Positions 1 through 9,053 of a stretch of 22,373 nucleotides of DNA are shown piece after piece; within the stretch, counting starts at the first letter, position 1, and each line of letters opens with the position of its first letter. Location of the stretch: the IMG/VR virus record IMGVR_UViG_3300010885_004823, positions 1 to 22,373 of that record; one strand, written 5' to 3'. The notes under the pieces are model-generated. The model was given only the letters and a program-made list of their open reading frames with translations, made no database searches and was not told the origin of the DNA. This stretch comes from a virus. The position numbers were made by a program, and so were the translations under genes.

Positions 1-3000
1 AGCGCTGATGTGGCTGAGCAGCCCGATACAGGACTCACCCCCGGAGGAGTTGCTGAGCCTGACGCACGTGGAGTGGTTCCTGCTGGACAGGATGTTGCAA
101 GCGCTGATGTCGGAGAAGGAGTCAAGCCCGCTGCACTGACAGAAACACCACCTACGGAAACAAAACCTACGCTAGAAGAACAGATTAAGGCGGATGAGGA
201 AAGACAGGCTGCATACGATGTTAAGAAAGCTAAAGTTGAAAGTATTGCCCGTTTAAATGCAAGCGCTGCGTTTGACCAAGCGGGTGACTACACTAACCTT
301 CAAGAAGCAATTGATTCCTATGAGATAAACATGGGGGATACATTGGTAGAAGAAGGATTTAAAAATGACCCTGACTATGACGCCCTAGTTAGAACGGCTA
401 GCCGTGCATTTGATGATGAAATTAGCAAACTAAAAGGAACCACAACCGATGGCACTACGCCCACTGAAACCATCAAAGCAGAAGAAAAAAGACAAGAAGA
501 ACAACCGCCACCAGCAGCCGGAGCAGTAGTCCCCGGTAAACGTCTCGGTCGGCCACCTGTCCAGCAACGGCATACGTTTTCAGAAAATACGGCGGGTGGG
601 TTTGACCACGTTACGGATAACGAAGTAACTGCAACGTACGCGAATAAAAAGCAAGCTACTGCGGCTGTCAATCTGGCTAAAGCAAAGGACAAGGGTGACG
701 CTGCTCTGATTGCTACAAATCAAGCCAAGTTAGATGCTGCGCTTGCCTCAAAAGGTAAAGGCCGACCACCTAAACCCCCGGCAGTAGATGGTACTGTTGA
801 GCTAGACGGAGAAACGCGCCAAGAGATGGAAGCGCTGGAGTCGGCACTTAAAACGTACAACTTACCCGCAAGTGGGAATAGCGTAGCCAATGCAGCAATG
901 TATATCAGCGATGCAGCGGTTGACCCAACCGTACCCAAGGCAGTGCGCGAACGTGCGCAGCAAATGCTTAAAGATGATGTTTCTACTAAAGACATCCCTA
1001 AGAAGATAAAGTCTACTGACGGCAACGTGGGCAAAGGTGACACTGGGTTTAACTCCGCTGCAAATGGTGCGCAAGCAATAACTCGTGTTATTAAAACAGG
1101 CAATGCGTTCCAACGTTTTGTGGCCGAGCGCATCCGCAACTTCTTGTCTGGCGTTAAGTTTGTAGTTCTGGAAAAGGGTGACACCATACCCGATGGGATG
1201 GAAGATGCACGCGGTTTGTTTGTTTACGACCCCAAAACAAAAGAACGTACCGTATACGTGCGTGGTGCTAGCTTTGGTGGCATGCAGGGCATCAACAACA
1301 TTACAGTGCTGCACGAAATGCTGCACGCAGCAACGACTAACCGTATTACCGCAGGTCTATTGAAGGGGTTCAGGAACGCTCAGCTTCAAAAGTTTGTCCG
1401 TGAGATGAGCGACATAATGAAGCGTGCAGAGCAAGAGTACAAAAGCTCAACGTACCTTGACATGGTTGACGAAGGCGTTAACGAGGTTGTCAGTAGAACC
1501 TACGACCCTAAAACGGATAGCTACGACATCTTCACGTCTCCGTATGAGTTCTTGGCTTACGGTATGTCTAGCCCTGAGTTCCAAAAGTTCTTGATGGGCG
1601 TAAAGGGCGTGCGCAAAGAGCCAACCCTCTTCTCTGCATTTGCTAATAGCATCCGTGACCTGTTTGGTATCAAGCAGGGCGAGTCCACTGCATTCTCCGA
1701 TCTGGTAGATATCACTGACAAGATGCTCGGTACTCGGGTTACACCAACCACCGCGCAGAGCAAAATATCTTTACAAGAAAAAGCCCCGCTTACCGACGCA
1801 GAGAAACAAAAAGAATTAGATCGTGCTGTAGCTCAAGCTACTAAGAAAGTAGCCACCTCAAGGGATGGCTACGAACTAGGAAACGCTGTAGCAGACTTGG
1901 CGAAATGGCGCGATCCTCGTTACTTGTGGGGGGAAATTAAAGGCGTCTACGATGCGGCTACTAATCCCGTGCGGTCAGCCATATCTAATTTTTACGATAG
2001 CGAAGCGCTTGCTTATGCTGGCCCCGGCGACATCATTACTGGGCTTAAAGACGCGCACGAAGCAATACAAAAAATGGCTAGCTCTACGCAAACATACATG
2101 CGTGGTGTTGCTGATCTGTCTTTGGATGTTGCTAAGTTTTTTAGGGGGCATCCAGAACTCCGTCAGCCGTTTGAAGATTTAATTAACGCTACTACGCTTG
2201 CTAAGTACGACCCATCGGATAAAAAAGCTACGATTCGTAGTAAGCAACTAGATGCTGATTACGAAGCACTCGGCAAAGAAGGACAAAAAACTTACCAGCA
2301 AGCGCGTGACTACTACAAAGCAATGAACGCCGTTAAGCAGCAGTTGCTTGAAGAAAATCTTGAAAAACTAGACCTAGACCCCGAGGCCCGTAAAAAGTTA
2401 TTGGCGGATGTCCGTCTAATTTTTGAGCAAGACAAAATAGAACCGTATTTTCCGCTGGCTCGTTTTGGTGATTTTGTTTTAGAGGTGGGGGCTGGTAAAT
2501 CGCGTGCTTCGTACCGTTTTGAAACAATGAAACAACGTGATCGTGCGGCTAGAGAATACGCAGCAAAACGGGGTAAAACTATTGACGAGCTTCGTCAAGA
2601 TGAAGAGCTAAAGACATCGGAAGATTCAAGCGGGTCAACACTGCGCTCAACCATTGAAGGTACAAGTAAGCTATTAAAAGCTACTTATGACGCAATTGAG
2701 TCGGCAAATATGGCCGATTCTCAAGCCAAACAAAACTTAAAAGATACTTTGTATCAAGCGTACCTAGCTGCAATGCCCGAGAACAGCGTGCGCAAAATGT
2801 TTATGCACCGCAAAGGTACGCCCGGATTTAGTTCTGACATCCTCAGAACAATCAATACCACCGGGCTCAAAATGTCCAGTGCGCTTGCAAAACTTGAACA
2901 CTCTGGTGACATCCGACGTGCCTTGGAACTAGCAAACCGGGAACTTAACAGGGGCAATGATAAGTACAAACCATTTGTTAAGCGCATGGAAGAGTTGGCG

Positions 3001-4785
3001 GCGGACGCTATACAACCAAAAATTCAAACTGATGCAGCAAGATGGTTTGATACTGGTATAGGGTTTCTTGCTAAAGTTTCTTTTTTAAAGAACTTAACAA
3101 GCTGGTCTTCGGCAATGCTTCAGCCAGTGGATATTATTATGGTTGGCGCTCCTGTACTTACGGGCAACCATGGGCCTAAAGCTGCGGTAGCGTTGGCTAA
3201 CCGCTTAAACTTAGTAAGTCAATACGGAATAGTTGAGACCAGACCAGACGGCTCAAAACGTTATCGTGCACCTAGTATTGAATACGCTAAAGGGATTACT
3301 CCGCTGCAACGTCAAGCACTTCGGGATATGGTCGATGTCTATGGCGTCACAAAAAATACTCTGTCTAACGAAGTATTCAGTCGTGCGGGGAAACCAACTG
3401 CTAAGGTTAACGGCAAAGCCTATGGCCTCGGCAAAAATGCTGTAGATACGTTAATACTTGGTGGGCTCATGCACCACGGTGAACGCTTGTCCCGCGAAGT
3501 TATGGCTTTGACCTCGTTCGATCTTTACATGGCGGAGTTGGAAAAAGCTCGCCCTAAAGACCCGATGAACTTTCATGAGGCAGTAAAACTTGCCGTACGT
3601 GAAACGCATGAAGCATTAGGTAATTACGACCCAAGTAACAGACCTCTGATTATGCGTGGGGGTATTGGTAAGCTTGTCACTATGTACAAGTTTTTCCCGC
3701 TGGTACGTACTAAGCTACTGGGCATCAACTTTTTTAAGATGCTTCCGTTGTTTAACAAAGAGGGCAAGAAAGCAGCGGCTACTAAATTCTTCGGTATTCT
3801 TGGTACGCATCTTTTGCTTGGCGGCTACACTGCGCTCCCAATGTTTAGTCTGGCGCTGAGCGTACTTGGCTATATCTGGAAAAAATGGCAGAAAGACCCA
3901 GATGCGCCGGATGATATGAGGAGTGTTAAGTACGAAACTTGGTTTCGCACCGAATATTTACCCAATGAAATTGGTAGGCTTAAAGCCAAATATGAATTTT
4001 TGCCAAAAGAATCTGCACGCCTTGCAGAGTATGGTTTGCTCAACTACTTTACAGGGATGAACGTTTCAGGCCGTATTACAATGAACGACATGTGGTTCCG
4101 TGACCCACAACCGGGCAACACAATTAAAGAAACGTTTTTAAATTGGGGGCAAGTACTTGGTGGCCCTGTTGCATCTAACATACTTGCAACTGCGGAAGGT
4201 TTCCAGTTAATGTCGCAAGGTGAGTGGGAACGCGGCCTTGAAAAAGCTATCCCGCTTGGCTCGATTGCTAAACTCTTAACTGCTAAACGCTACGCAGAAG
4301 AGGGTGTTCAAACATCTCAGGGCGTACAGCTAGTACCAAAAGGCAAAGTACCTACAAGTGAACTAGTGGGGCAAGCGATTGGTTTTACCCCTGCCCGTAT
4401 TGCTGAAGCGCAAGATAAAGCGTTTGCAGCCACTGTTGCTGAAAAAGATTTGGCTGTAGAGCGTACAAAAATTGTGCATACGCTGGTAGATTCGTTCCGT
4501 AAGTCTATTGACCCGAGTAGGCCATTAGACCAAAACGAACGTTTCGACAAAATATTTAACGAAGCACTACTCAAGATGGTTGATTTCAACATACGCAACC
4601 CTAACAGGCCGATTGAGGATGAAGAAGTAGGCTCGTTGATAAACGCAACTATGAAGAAAATTGCCGAGACAGAAATGGGCAGTGGGGTTAGGGTGACCAA
4701 TAAAAACTTAGAGTTGGTAACTCCTTCCTCAGATGCTGCACTGGAAGCGTTAACTCCCTACCTCAAAGAAAAAAACCCCCGGTGA
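1..4785 (+). CDS. Giant virion/ejection-type protein with HEMLH metallopeptidase motif (5' end outside window)
   Basis: The frame is open from base 1, so the gene probably begins left of the window; at least 1591 residues are visible, counting from the GTG at 10. The N-terminal ~260 residues are Ala/Pro/Thr/Glu-rich and low in complexity, with two AT-hook-like GRPP patches (residues 176-183 and 248-257). Residues 435-439 are HEMLH, the zinc-binding HExxH of zincin peptidases, followed by a region like the metallopeptidase segments found in giant phage proteins. A long helical, charged middle part follows. Residues about 1257-1293 are strongly hydrophobic (FFGILGTHLLLGG and onward) and could enter a membrane. 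Size, mosaic build and strand suggest an internal virion protein ejected with the DNA, or a polyvalent multidomain protein. It is the only + strand gene here and faces the replication operon. Peptidase activity and virion location are inferred; the motif and hydrophobic segment are seen. Confidence 0.8.
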   Translation, partial: SADVAEQPDTGLTPGGVAEPDARGVVPAGQDVASADVGEGVKPAALTETPPTETKPTLEEQIKADEERQAAYDVKKAKVESIARLNASAAFDQAGDYTNLQEAIDSYEINMGDTLVEEGFKNDPDYDALVRTASRAFDDEISKLKGTTTDGTTPTETIKAEEKRQEEQPPPAAGAVVPGKRLGRPPVQQRHTFSENTAGGFDHVTDNEVTATYANKKQATAAVNLAKAKDKGDAALIATNQAKLDAALASKGKGRPPKPPAVDGTVELDGETRQEMEALESALKTYNLPASGNSVANAAMYISDAAVDPTVPKAVRERAQQMLKDDVSTKDIPKKIKSTDGNVGKGDTGFNSAANGAQAITRVIKTGNAFQRFVAERIRNFLSGVKFVVLEKGDTIPDGMEDARGLFVYDPKTKERTVYVRGASFGGMQGINNITVLHEMLHAATTNRITAGLLKGFRNAQLQKFVREMSDIMKRAEQEYKSSTYLDMVDEGVNEVVSRTYDPKTDSYDIFTSPYEFLAYGMSSPEFQKFLMGVKGVRKEPTLFSAFANSIRDLFGIKQGESTAFSDLVDITDKMLGTRVTPTTAQSKISLQEKAPLTDAEKQKELDRAVAQATKKVATSRDGYELGNAVADLAKWRDPRYLWGEIKGVYDAATNPVRSAISNFYDSEALAYAGPGDIITGLKDAHEAIQKMASSTQTYMRGVADLSLDVAKFFRGHPELRQPFEDLINATTLAKYDPSDKKATIRSKQLDADYEALGKEGQKTYQQARDYYKAMNAVKQQLLEENLEKLDLDPEARKKLLADVRLIFEQDKIEPYFPLARFGDFVLEVGAGKSRASYRFETMKQRDRAAREYAAKRGKTIDELRQDEELKTSEDSSGSTLRSTIEGTSKLLKATYDAIESANMADSQAKQNLKDTLYQAYLAAMPENSVRKMFMHRKGTPGFSSDILRTINTTGLKMSSALAKLEHSGDIRRALELANRELNRGNDKYKPFVKRMEELAADAIQPKIQTDAARWFDTGIGFLAKVSFLKNLTSWSSAMLQPVDIIMVGAPVLTGNHGPKAAVALANRLNLVSQYGIVETRPDGSKRYRAPSIEYAKGITPLQRQALRDMVDVYGVTKNTLSNEVFSRAGKPTAKVNGKAYGLGKNAVDTLILGGLMHHGERLSREVMALTSFDLYMAELEKARPKDPMNFHEAVKLAVRETHEALGNYDPSNRPLIMRGGIGKLVTMYKFFPLVRTKLLGINFFKMLPLFNKEGKKAAATKFFGILGTHLLLGGYTALPMFSLALSVLGYIWKKWQKDPDAPDDMRSVKYETWFRTEYLPNEIGRLKAKYEFLPKESARLAEYGLLNYFTGMNVSGRITMNDMWFRDPQPGNTIKETFLNWGQVLGGPVASNILATAEGFQLMSQGEWERGLEKAIPLGSIAKLLTAKRYAEEGVQTSQGVQLVPKGKVPTSELVGQAIGFTPARIAEAQDKAFAATVAEKDLAVERTKIVHTLVDSFRKSIDPSRPLDQNERFDKIFNEALLKMVDFNIRNPNRPIEDEEVGSLINATMKKIAETEMGSGVRVTNKNLELVTPSSDAALEALTPYLKEKNPR

Positions 4786-4797
4786 TTAGCCGGGGGG
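4769..4797 (-). terminator. Rho-independent terminator of the leftward operon, overlapping the stop of the + gene
   Basis: Arms CCCCCGG (4776-4782) and CCGGGGG (4790-4796) enclose a 7-base loop. Read on the minus strand, the stem is followed by seven T (A run 4769-4775), the standard intrinsic terminator layout. On the + strand no T run follows, so it should stop mainly the leftward transcript. The TGA of the + strand gene (4783-4785) lies in the loop. Confidence 0.85.
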
Positions 4798-4855
4798 AAC
4801 ATTGGGAGGAAAACCTACTTTGTTGGCAACTGTAAACCAACGAGTACAGTCTAGC

Positions 4856-5050
4856 CTAAATGCGCCACACGCGTAAGCCCTTGATGCCGTCTTGGATAAT
4901 TAATTTTGAAGCCACAGGTATCTTCAGGCGCTTGCAGACCGTGGCTATTTCTTTCCGGGCGGCTTTCGCATCAATGCAGGGTACAAAGAACGAGTACCCG
5001 CGCCGGAATTTAGCCCAGTCAATTCGATACGTTACTGTCTCGATCTTCAT
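4856..5050 (-). CDS. Small conserved-looking phage protein, 64 aa
   Basis: A 64-residue basic protein starting MKIETVTYRIDW and ending GLRVWRI. The start overlaps the last 32 bases of the primase-helicase gene in another frame. An upstream ATG at 5062 is possible, but MKIE looks the more natural start; no strong ribosome site is visible, so it is probably translated by coupling. The pattern of an aromatic 'RGYSFFVPC' block, a Lys/Arg-rich middle and a C-terminal 'GLRVWR' resembles short proteins I associate with other phage genomes, but I cannot name a family or a role. It is the last gene before the operon terminator. The single Cys and lack of a signal sequence suggest a cytoplasmic protein. 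Confidence 0.7.
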   Translation of the reverse strand: MKIETVTYRIDWAKFRRGYSFFVPCIDAKAARKEIATVCKRLKIPVASKLIIQDGIKGLRVWRI

Positions 5051-7871
5051 TTGTCGGCACAAGAGCGTCTATGTGCAGGAACTCGGAAACTGATGCGTCA
5101 AACTTCAACACCCGGACTGCGGGGGACACGACCTTCATGCCTTTAGACATCCGCTTGTTCACGCCCTCCATGTAAACGTTGATCTCGCCCAACTCTTTCA
5201 GCGTGGCCTTGTAGTTGATCTGCTGGCCGACACAAAAATCTTTAAACTGCTTGGCTGCAATGAAAAGGTGCTTAGTATCTGGCTCGTAGCGTATGAGCAG
5301 CTCTCCACGGGGCTCAAGCATAGGCATCGACTGTAGGTTACTACGGGCATCGACCTCACCATTGACCACCAAAGCGTTATTGATGTGAGCGTTCACAAAC
5401 TCGCCCAAGATTGTGGTGGGTGAGGAGGTTGGTGCTTGAATGTCAGACCGCATATTACCGAGCATGCCTTTGAGCCACTCGTACACTGCTTTCATGTCGT
5501 AATCATGCAGCCCCAAGTTAGAGGCAATCAAACCACCAGCAATATTGCAAGCAGCGACAGCAGACCAGAACCGTTCCTTTTGACTGAACTGAACCTCTTT
5601 GTCAATCCGAGCCTGAATCTTACGCGTCAGGGCTACTGCCTCTTCCATATGATTAACTAACCACTGGATGTAGACGTCACCCGCATGCCCAAAGTTTTCG
5701 CGCAACTGATGGTCAAACATCTCTTTGCCCTCTTGCACACCGATGACGTTGTTGGGCTCAATCCTGTACTCAAGTAGACGCATGGACTCACCGTCTGGCG
5801 TGTTCTTCGCAACCCCTAACTTCTCGTAAAAGCTGGCGTTGGCTGAGCATAGGGTGATGCCTTGCCACTTGGTATTGTTGATGCGTAGCTCGTTGGTCGA
5901 GCCTTTCATTTTGTTCTTACCCCGGCCCTGCGATATGCTGTAAGCCATATCAGAGAATTCCATACCACTCAAGTTGGTGATCTCGTCAATCGTGTTGGGC
6001 AAGTTGTTCATCACGCCAAGCTGGTGCATCTTTGCGTTGAACGTATCCTTGAACATGGAGGTCAACTCTTTCGGCTGGCCGTAGACGCTATTGCACATGA
6101 ACAGCGTAGTCGATTTGCCCTGACCCGACTCAGGGTGAATCACGTTGATGATCGCGCCCTCAAGCCCCGTGAACTTCAGCAGCGGTGAACCGAACGCCGT
6201 CAGTGCTGCAAACGCATGAGCCTCAAGCCCCGGTCTTGCGTACATATTGAACGCCTCTTTCCACTTCTCCATCGTACCCTTGGGTATAAGCTTCTCGGCA
6301 ACGTCTTTCGTAGTGCTCGATGGGGGGCTATAAAACGACCCGTCCTTTGTAATTTCTCGGTCGCCAAGAATGAACTTGCTGTCCCCTTCGACCCAACCAA
6401 ATTGTGTTCTCATAGTCTCTGCCTTTTTTAAATACTGTAGGTTCTTAATAAAAAATACAACAAACCTTGCGAGTGAGTCGTACTGCGTTTTGTGGGCTAC
6501 AACCCCGTGCTGAGCTAACTGCTTGCGCAACTCGTCAGGAGAAGATATAGCCATTGTGGAAATACTAAACTCCCGTACACCATCATGCGGCAGGTGCAGC
6601 CGGAATAAAGCTACTTCGCCTATCTCTGGGTCACGCATGCGCTTGACCACGTAGAAGTCATGCTCGTATACAAGTTTTGCTTGCTCCTCTTCACTCTCGG
6701 GGCGGATGTAAATGCCGCCCTTCGCACCCCGAAAAAACGGAAACGGGTACTCTGGAATCTGCTGTACTTCAACTGTCCCGTCTTCTTTTTCAACGGTGTA
6801 CTCGTTATCTTCCGCCCCGGCTTCCTCAATCTCAACACCGAGCATGATGGGTGATTTAATCTTGCCGTGGTGGATGCAGCCTTCGCACCCCTGCGGGTTC
6901 TGTTTTGCAAATGTTGCACAGTGATGCGGGCCACCTTTACTGCGTAGGTTATTGACTTTGCTATCAACTTCCACAGCATCGTAGCCCTCATGGTCGCTCG
7001 ATAGCTTGTGCGCGGCCTTGTCACCGTCTATGCAGAAAGCTGCAATCGAAAGCGCGGATCTCCAAAGTGGTTCTTCAATGCTGTTCTGGTTTTCATAGCA
7101 GTGCATTAGCTGGTTACAGCCCTCGCCGTTTGCCGACTTAATCATGATCGTGCTGAACCGCTTGACCTTGTTGCCCATGAGTGCTTCCATCATCGGGCTC
7201 ATTGAGCGCGGTATGAAATCGGGAACATCGTCTTTCGGTTCGGGCGCACCAAGCAAGTCTTTAACGTCTTGGTATGTCATGCGGTGAGTTAGCGAATTAA
7301 TCACTATCACCTCTTTAGGCTCTTCTTGCTTAAAGTTAAATGTGCCGGGAATGCGCAGGATACGAGACGCCTCAAAGACTGAGGGGTCAACGATAAGCCC
7401 TTGCTCGGCGCACAACTCGCGCAGTCGATTAGCCAGCGGTTCCCACTCTCGGCGGGATATTGTTTTGTCTAGCAGCCAGTACGCATGTATGCCGTAGCCG
7501 GAGCTAACTAGTATTGGCCTTGGTAAGCCGACTGTGATGCAGAACTTCTTGAGCTCATCGTGCCCGGTCTGTTGATTGAGATAGCCCTTGATGATGCCTT
7601 TACTGTCGGGTACGCCTTTGGTTGGGCCACAGTCAATGTCCATCCACAAAGCACGGAAGTATTTAGCATTCTCATGGGTACGGTTGTTCAATGAACCAAA
7701 CTTAGCGCAGCCAAAAAATGCGCCTATCTTGCGTTCGGTAAACCGCTTCGCTAACTCTTCAACCTCTTCCCTAGTATCTACAAAATGTTGGTCAGCATAC
7801 TTGCCAATACCTATCACACAGTAACGCCCTTCCGGTGGCAGCACTGCGTTAAGAAGGTCAAAGGTCGGCAT
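5019..7871 (-). CDS. Primase-helicase: AEP/PrimPol domain plus DUF927-type ATPase
   Basis: Predicted to prime and unwind DNA at the phage replication fork. Residues ~1-200 look like an archaeo-eukaryotic primase: the metal-binding pair in WMDID (D78, D80), SSGYGIHAYW with H129, then D162 and the RILRIPGTFNFK block. A Cys/His cluster (C318, C329, C332, H334, H335) probably binds zinc. Residues ~490-760 form a DUF927/superfamily 3-like ATPase: Walker A in HPESGQGKSTT (580-589) and Walker B in NTIDEI (626-631). The last ~150 residues are probably a winged-helix or other DNA-binding tail. The ATG at 7871 lies just after the HTH gene stop (7875); the ribosome site is weak, which fits coupling. Single-protein primase-helicases of this type are common in phages and plasmids. 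The assignment is strong at domain level; the order of activities is from family knowledge. Confidence 0.9.
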   Translation of the reverse strand: MPTFDLLNAVLPPEGRYCVIGIGKYADQHFVDTREEVEELAKRFTERKIGAFFGCAKFGSLNNRTHENAKYFRALWMDIDCGPTKGVPDSKGIIKGYLNQQTGHDELKKFCITVGLPRPILVSSGYGIHAYWLLDKTISRREWEPLANRLRELCAEQGLIVDPSVFEASRILRIPGTFNFKQEEPKEVIVINSLTHRMTYQDVKDLLGAPEPKDDVPDFIPRSMSPMMEALMGNKVKRFSTIMIKSANGEGCNQLMHCYENQNSIEEPLWRSALSIAAFCIDGDKAAHKLSSDHEGYDAVEVDSKVNNLRSKGGPHHCATFAKQNPQGCEGCIHHGKIKSPIMLGVEIEEAGAEDNEYTVEKEDGTVEVQQIPEYPFPFFRGAKGGIYIRPESEEEQAKLVYEHDFYVVKRMRDPEIGEVALFRLHLPHDGVREFSISTMAISSPDELRKQLAQHGVVAHKTQYDSLARFVVFFIKNLQYLKKAETMRTQFGWVEGDSKFILGDREITKDGSFYSPPSSTTKDVAEKLIPKGTMEKWKEAFNMYARPGLEAHAFAALTAFGSPLLKFTGLEGAIINVIHPESGQGKSTTLFMCNSVYGQPKELTSMFKDTFNAKMHQLGVMNNLPNTIDEITNLSGMEFSDMAYSISQGRGKNKMKGSTNELRINNTKWQGITLCSANASFYEKLGVAKNTPDGESMRLLEYRIEPNNVIGVQEGKEMFDHQLRENFGHAGDVYIQWLVNHMEEAVALTRKIQARIDKEVQFSQKERFWSAVAACNIAGGLIASNLGLHDYDMKAVYEWLKGMLGNMRSDIQAPTSSPTTILGEFVNAHINNALVVNGEVDARSNLQSMPMLEPRGELLIRYEPDTKHLFIAAKQFKDFCVGQQINYKATLKELGEINVYMEGVNKRMSKGMKVVSPAVRVLKFDASVSEFLHIDALVPTNEDRDSNVSN

Positions 7872-7874
7872 GTT

Positions 7875-8126
7875 TTACTTTGTTTGTTTGAGGGCTGCTT
7901 TGGTGGAGTGTATGTAGTCGTTGATCTGTTCAGCGTATCTGGGATAGGGGACAGAGCCCCCTTTAAACCAGTTGTAAATAGTCATCCGGCTTACACCGAA
8001 CTCCTCTGCAATACTGCTGACACCAATGTTGGCGCGAATACATACACGCCCCAAAGCCACACCCAGAGACTTGATACTTGCTGTTTTATTGGCGCACACC
8101 AAGCTCCGGCTGTAACCATAGGACAT
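7875..8126 (-). CDS. Small helix-turn-helix DNA-binding protein, 83 aa
   Basis: Residues ~34-56 (IGVSSIAEEFGVSRMTIYNW) form a textbook helix-turn-helix, with a tail rich in Lys. The protein is short, soluble and basic, so it is either a transcription regulator or a small initiator-like DNA-binding protein. Ribosome site GAGGAG lies 5 bases before the ATG and overlaps the end of the ssDNA-binding-protein gene. It sits between that gene and the primase-helicase, far from any lysogeny cassette in view, so calling it a CI-type repressor would be unjustified. It is a candidate for binding the shared TTGACAATGTAAA or TAACA-NN-TGTTA sites, but nothing in the sequence proves that. Confidence 0.8.
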   Translation of the reverse strand: MSYGYSRSLVCANKTASIKSLGVALGRVCIRANIGVSSIAEEFGVSRMTIYNWFKGGSVPYPRYAEQINDYIHSTKAALKQTK

Positions 8127-8128
8127 AT

Positions 8129-9052
8129 TTACTCCTCGTCACTCCAAGCCTTCACCACAGAGTCAAGGTCTTTCTTGACGGTGGGCTTTGGCTCGGCTTT
8201 GGTGGGGCGCTTTACTGGCTCCTCGATAGAAGACTCGGCCTTGGTCTTAGCCATTGCCTTTGCTTCGTCTTCGTCAAACATCTTGCCCAGAGGCTTAGGT
8301 GCGTCCAACTTGGCTTGCTTACCTGCCATGTCAGCTTGGTACGGTGTCATCACAACCATCTTGAGCACTTCAGGCGTTTTGGCTACTTCGCTAGTCACAG
8401 CGTACTGCGCTTTGTTAATGTAGCCAGTCGGCGTGAACAGCACGGACTGATTGTCGTTGTCCTCGTTGAAGCTGACCTGCGTGATAACGTAGTCCAAGCT
8501 CTTGCCGTTGTTTGACAGGTACTTGGAGTAGTTTTCAAACGTGTGGGTGTTGTCACCCGAGCCATCACCGAACAATGACTTGGAAGCCAGATTCATTTGA
8601 TAGACTTCACCTTCCAGCGAGGTACCAAAATCCTCTTTCAGCACCATAGCAATACGGCGCGAGTAACGGCAAGCCTTTGAGTTGCCCATGCCAGAACCTT
8701 TGATGTTCTGCTGGCAGTTGTCGCAGCGTTCAGCCTGTGGGTTTGCAGCCCCGGCATCAGGTGCACGACCATCGTTAGAAAAACAGTCAGGTGCAGTCGG
8801 CTCAGCGTCAGCACTCCATGCTTTTGTGTAGAAGATACGGCCCACAGCAGGAGATGCGTTAACAATGATAGCGTCTAAGCTACCCTTGATCTTCCCCATC
8901 TCTTCGCCACCGACCATCTTACGGAAGATTCCGTTTTTAGGCACGATGCGCTTAACGCCGGACTTACCAGCAAGCTGTTTTGTAAGGTCACTGACCCCTG
9001 CGTTTTGCAGAAAGTCGGGGAGGTCTTGATTAACGATTGTAAGATTACTCAT
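8129..9052 (-). CDS. Putative single-stranded DNA-binding protein with a Cys4 zinc insertion
   Basis: A 307-residue protein with three features of phage ssDNA-binding proteins: a compact N-terminal domain, a four-cysteine zinc-finger-like insertion (C90, C110, C113, C128), and a flexible Lys/Pro/Glu-rich tail ending in the acidic AWSDEE. Acidic C-termini of ssDNA-binding proteins recruit polymerase and other partners (known from bacterial SSB and T7 gp2.5). Its position directly upstream of the primase-helicase and downstream of a Gp157-like gene fits. The start at 9052 follows AAAGGAAAAATGAA, 1 base after the previous stop. I do not recognise a specific named family. An alternative is another zinc-containing recombination mediator. 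Confidence 0.6.
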   Translation of the reverse strand: MSNLTIVNQDLPDFLQNAGVSDLTKQLAGKSGVKRIVPKNGIFRKMVGGEEMGKIKGSLDAIIVNASPAVGRIFYTKAWSADAEPTAPDCFSNDGRAPDAGAANPQAERCDNCQQNIKGSGMGNSKACRYSRRIAMVLKEDFGTSLEGEVYQMNLASKSLFGDGSGDNTHTFENYSKYLSNNGKSLDYVITQVSFNEDNDNQSVLFTPTGYINKAQYAVTSEVAKTPEVLKMVVMTPYQADMAGKQAKLDAPKPLGKMFDEDEAKAMAKTKAESSIEEPVKRPTKAEPKPTVKKDLDSVVKAWSDEE

Positions 9053-9053
9053 T

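Noticed and set aside
1-120. Direct repeat AGCGCTGATGT (bases 1-11 and again near 110)
   Set aside because: It reflects a repeated SADV.E peptide in the low-complexity N-terminus of the giant protein; two short copies do not support a separate element.
720-1326. Two long minus-strand ORFs (155 and 154 codons) inside the giant + strand gene
   Set aside because: Shadow frames of a strongly coding region; they overlap each other in different frames, lack ribosome sites and encode no motif.
4776-4800. Intrinsic terminator for the + strand gene
   Set aside because: The stem is not followed by a T-run on the + strand; the T-run exists only for minus-strand transcription.
7875-8126. Lysogeny repressor (CI-like) interpretation of the HTH gene
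   Set aside because: No integrase, divergent Cro-like gene or operator cluster lies nearby; it is embedded in the replication operon.
7785-8515. Plus-strand ORFs of 212 and 145 codons opposite the HTH/ssDNA-binding genes
   Set aside because: They are antisense to genes with clear domains and coupled starts, have no ribosome site, and read like random translations.
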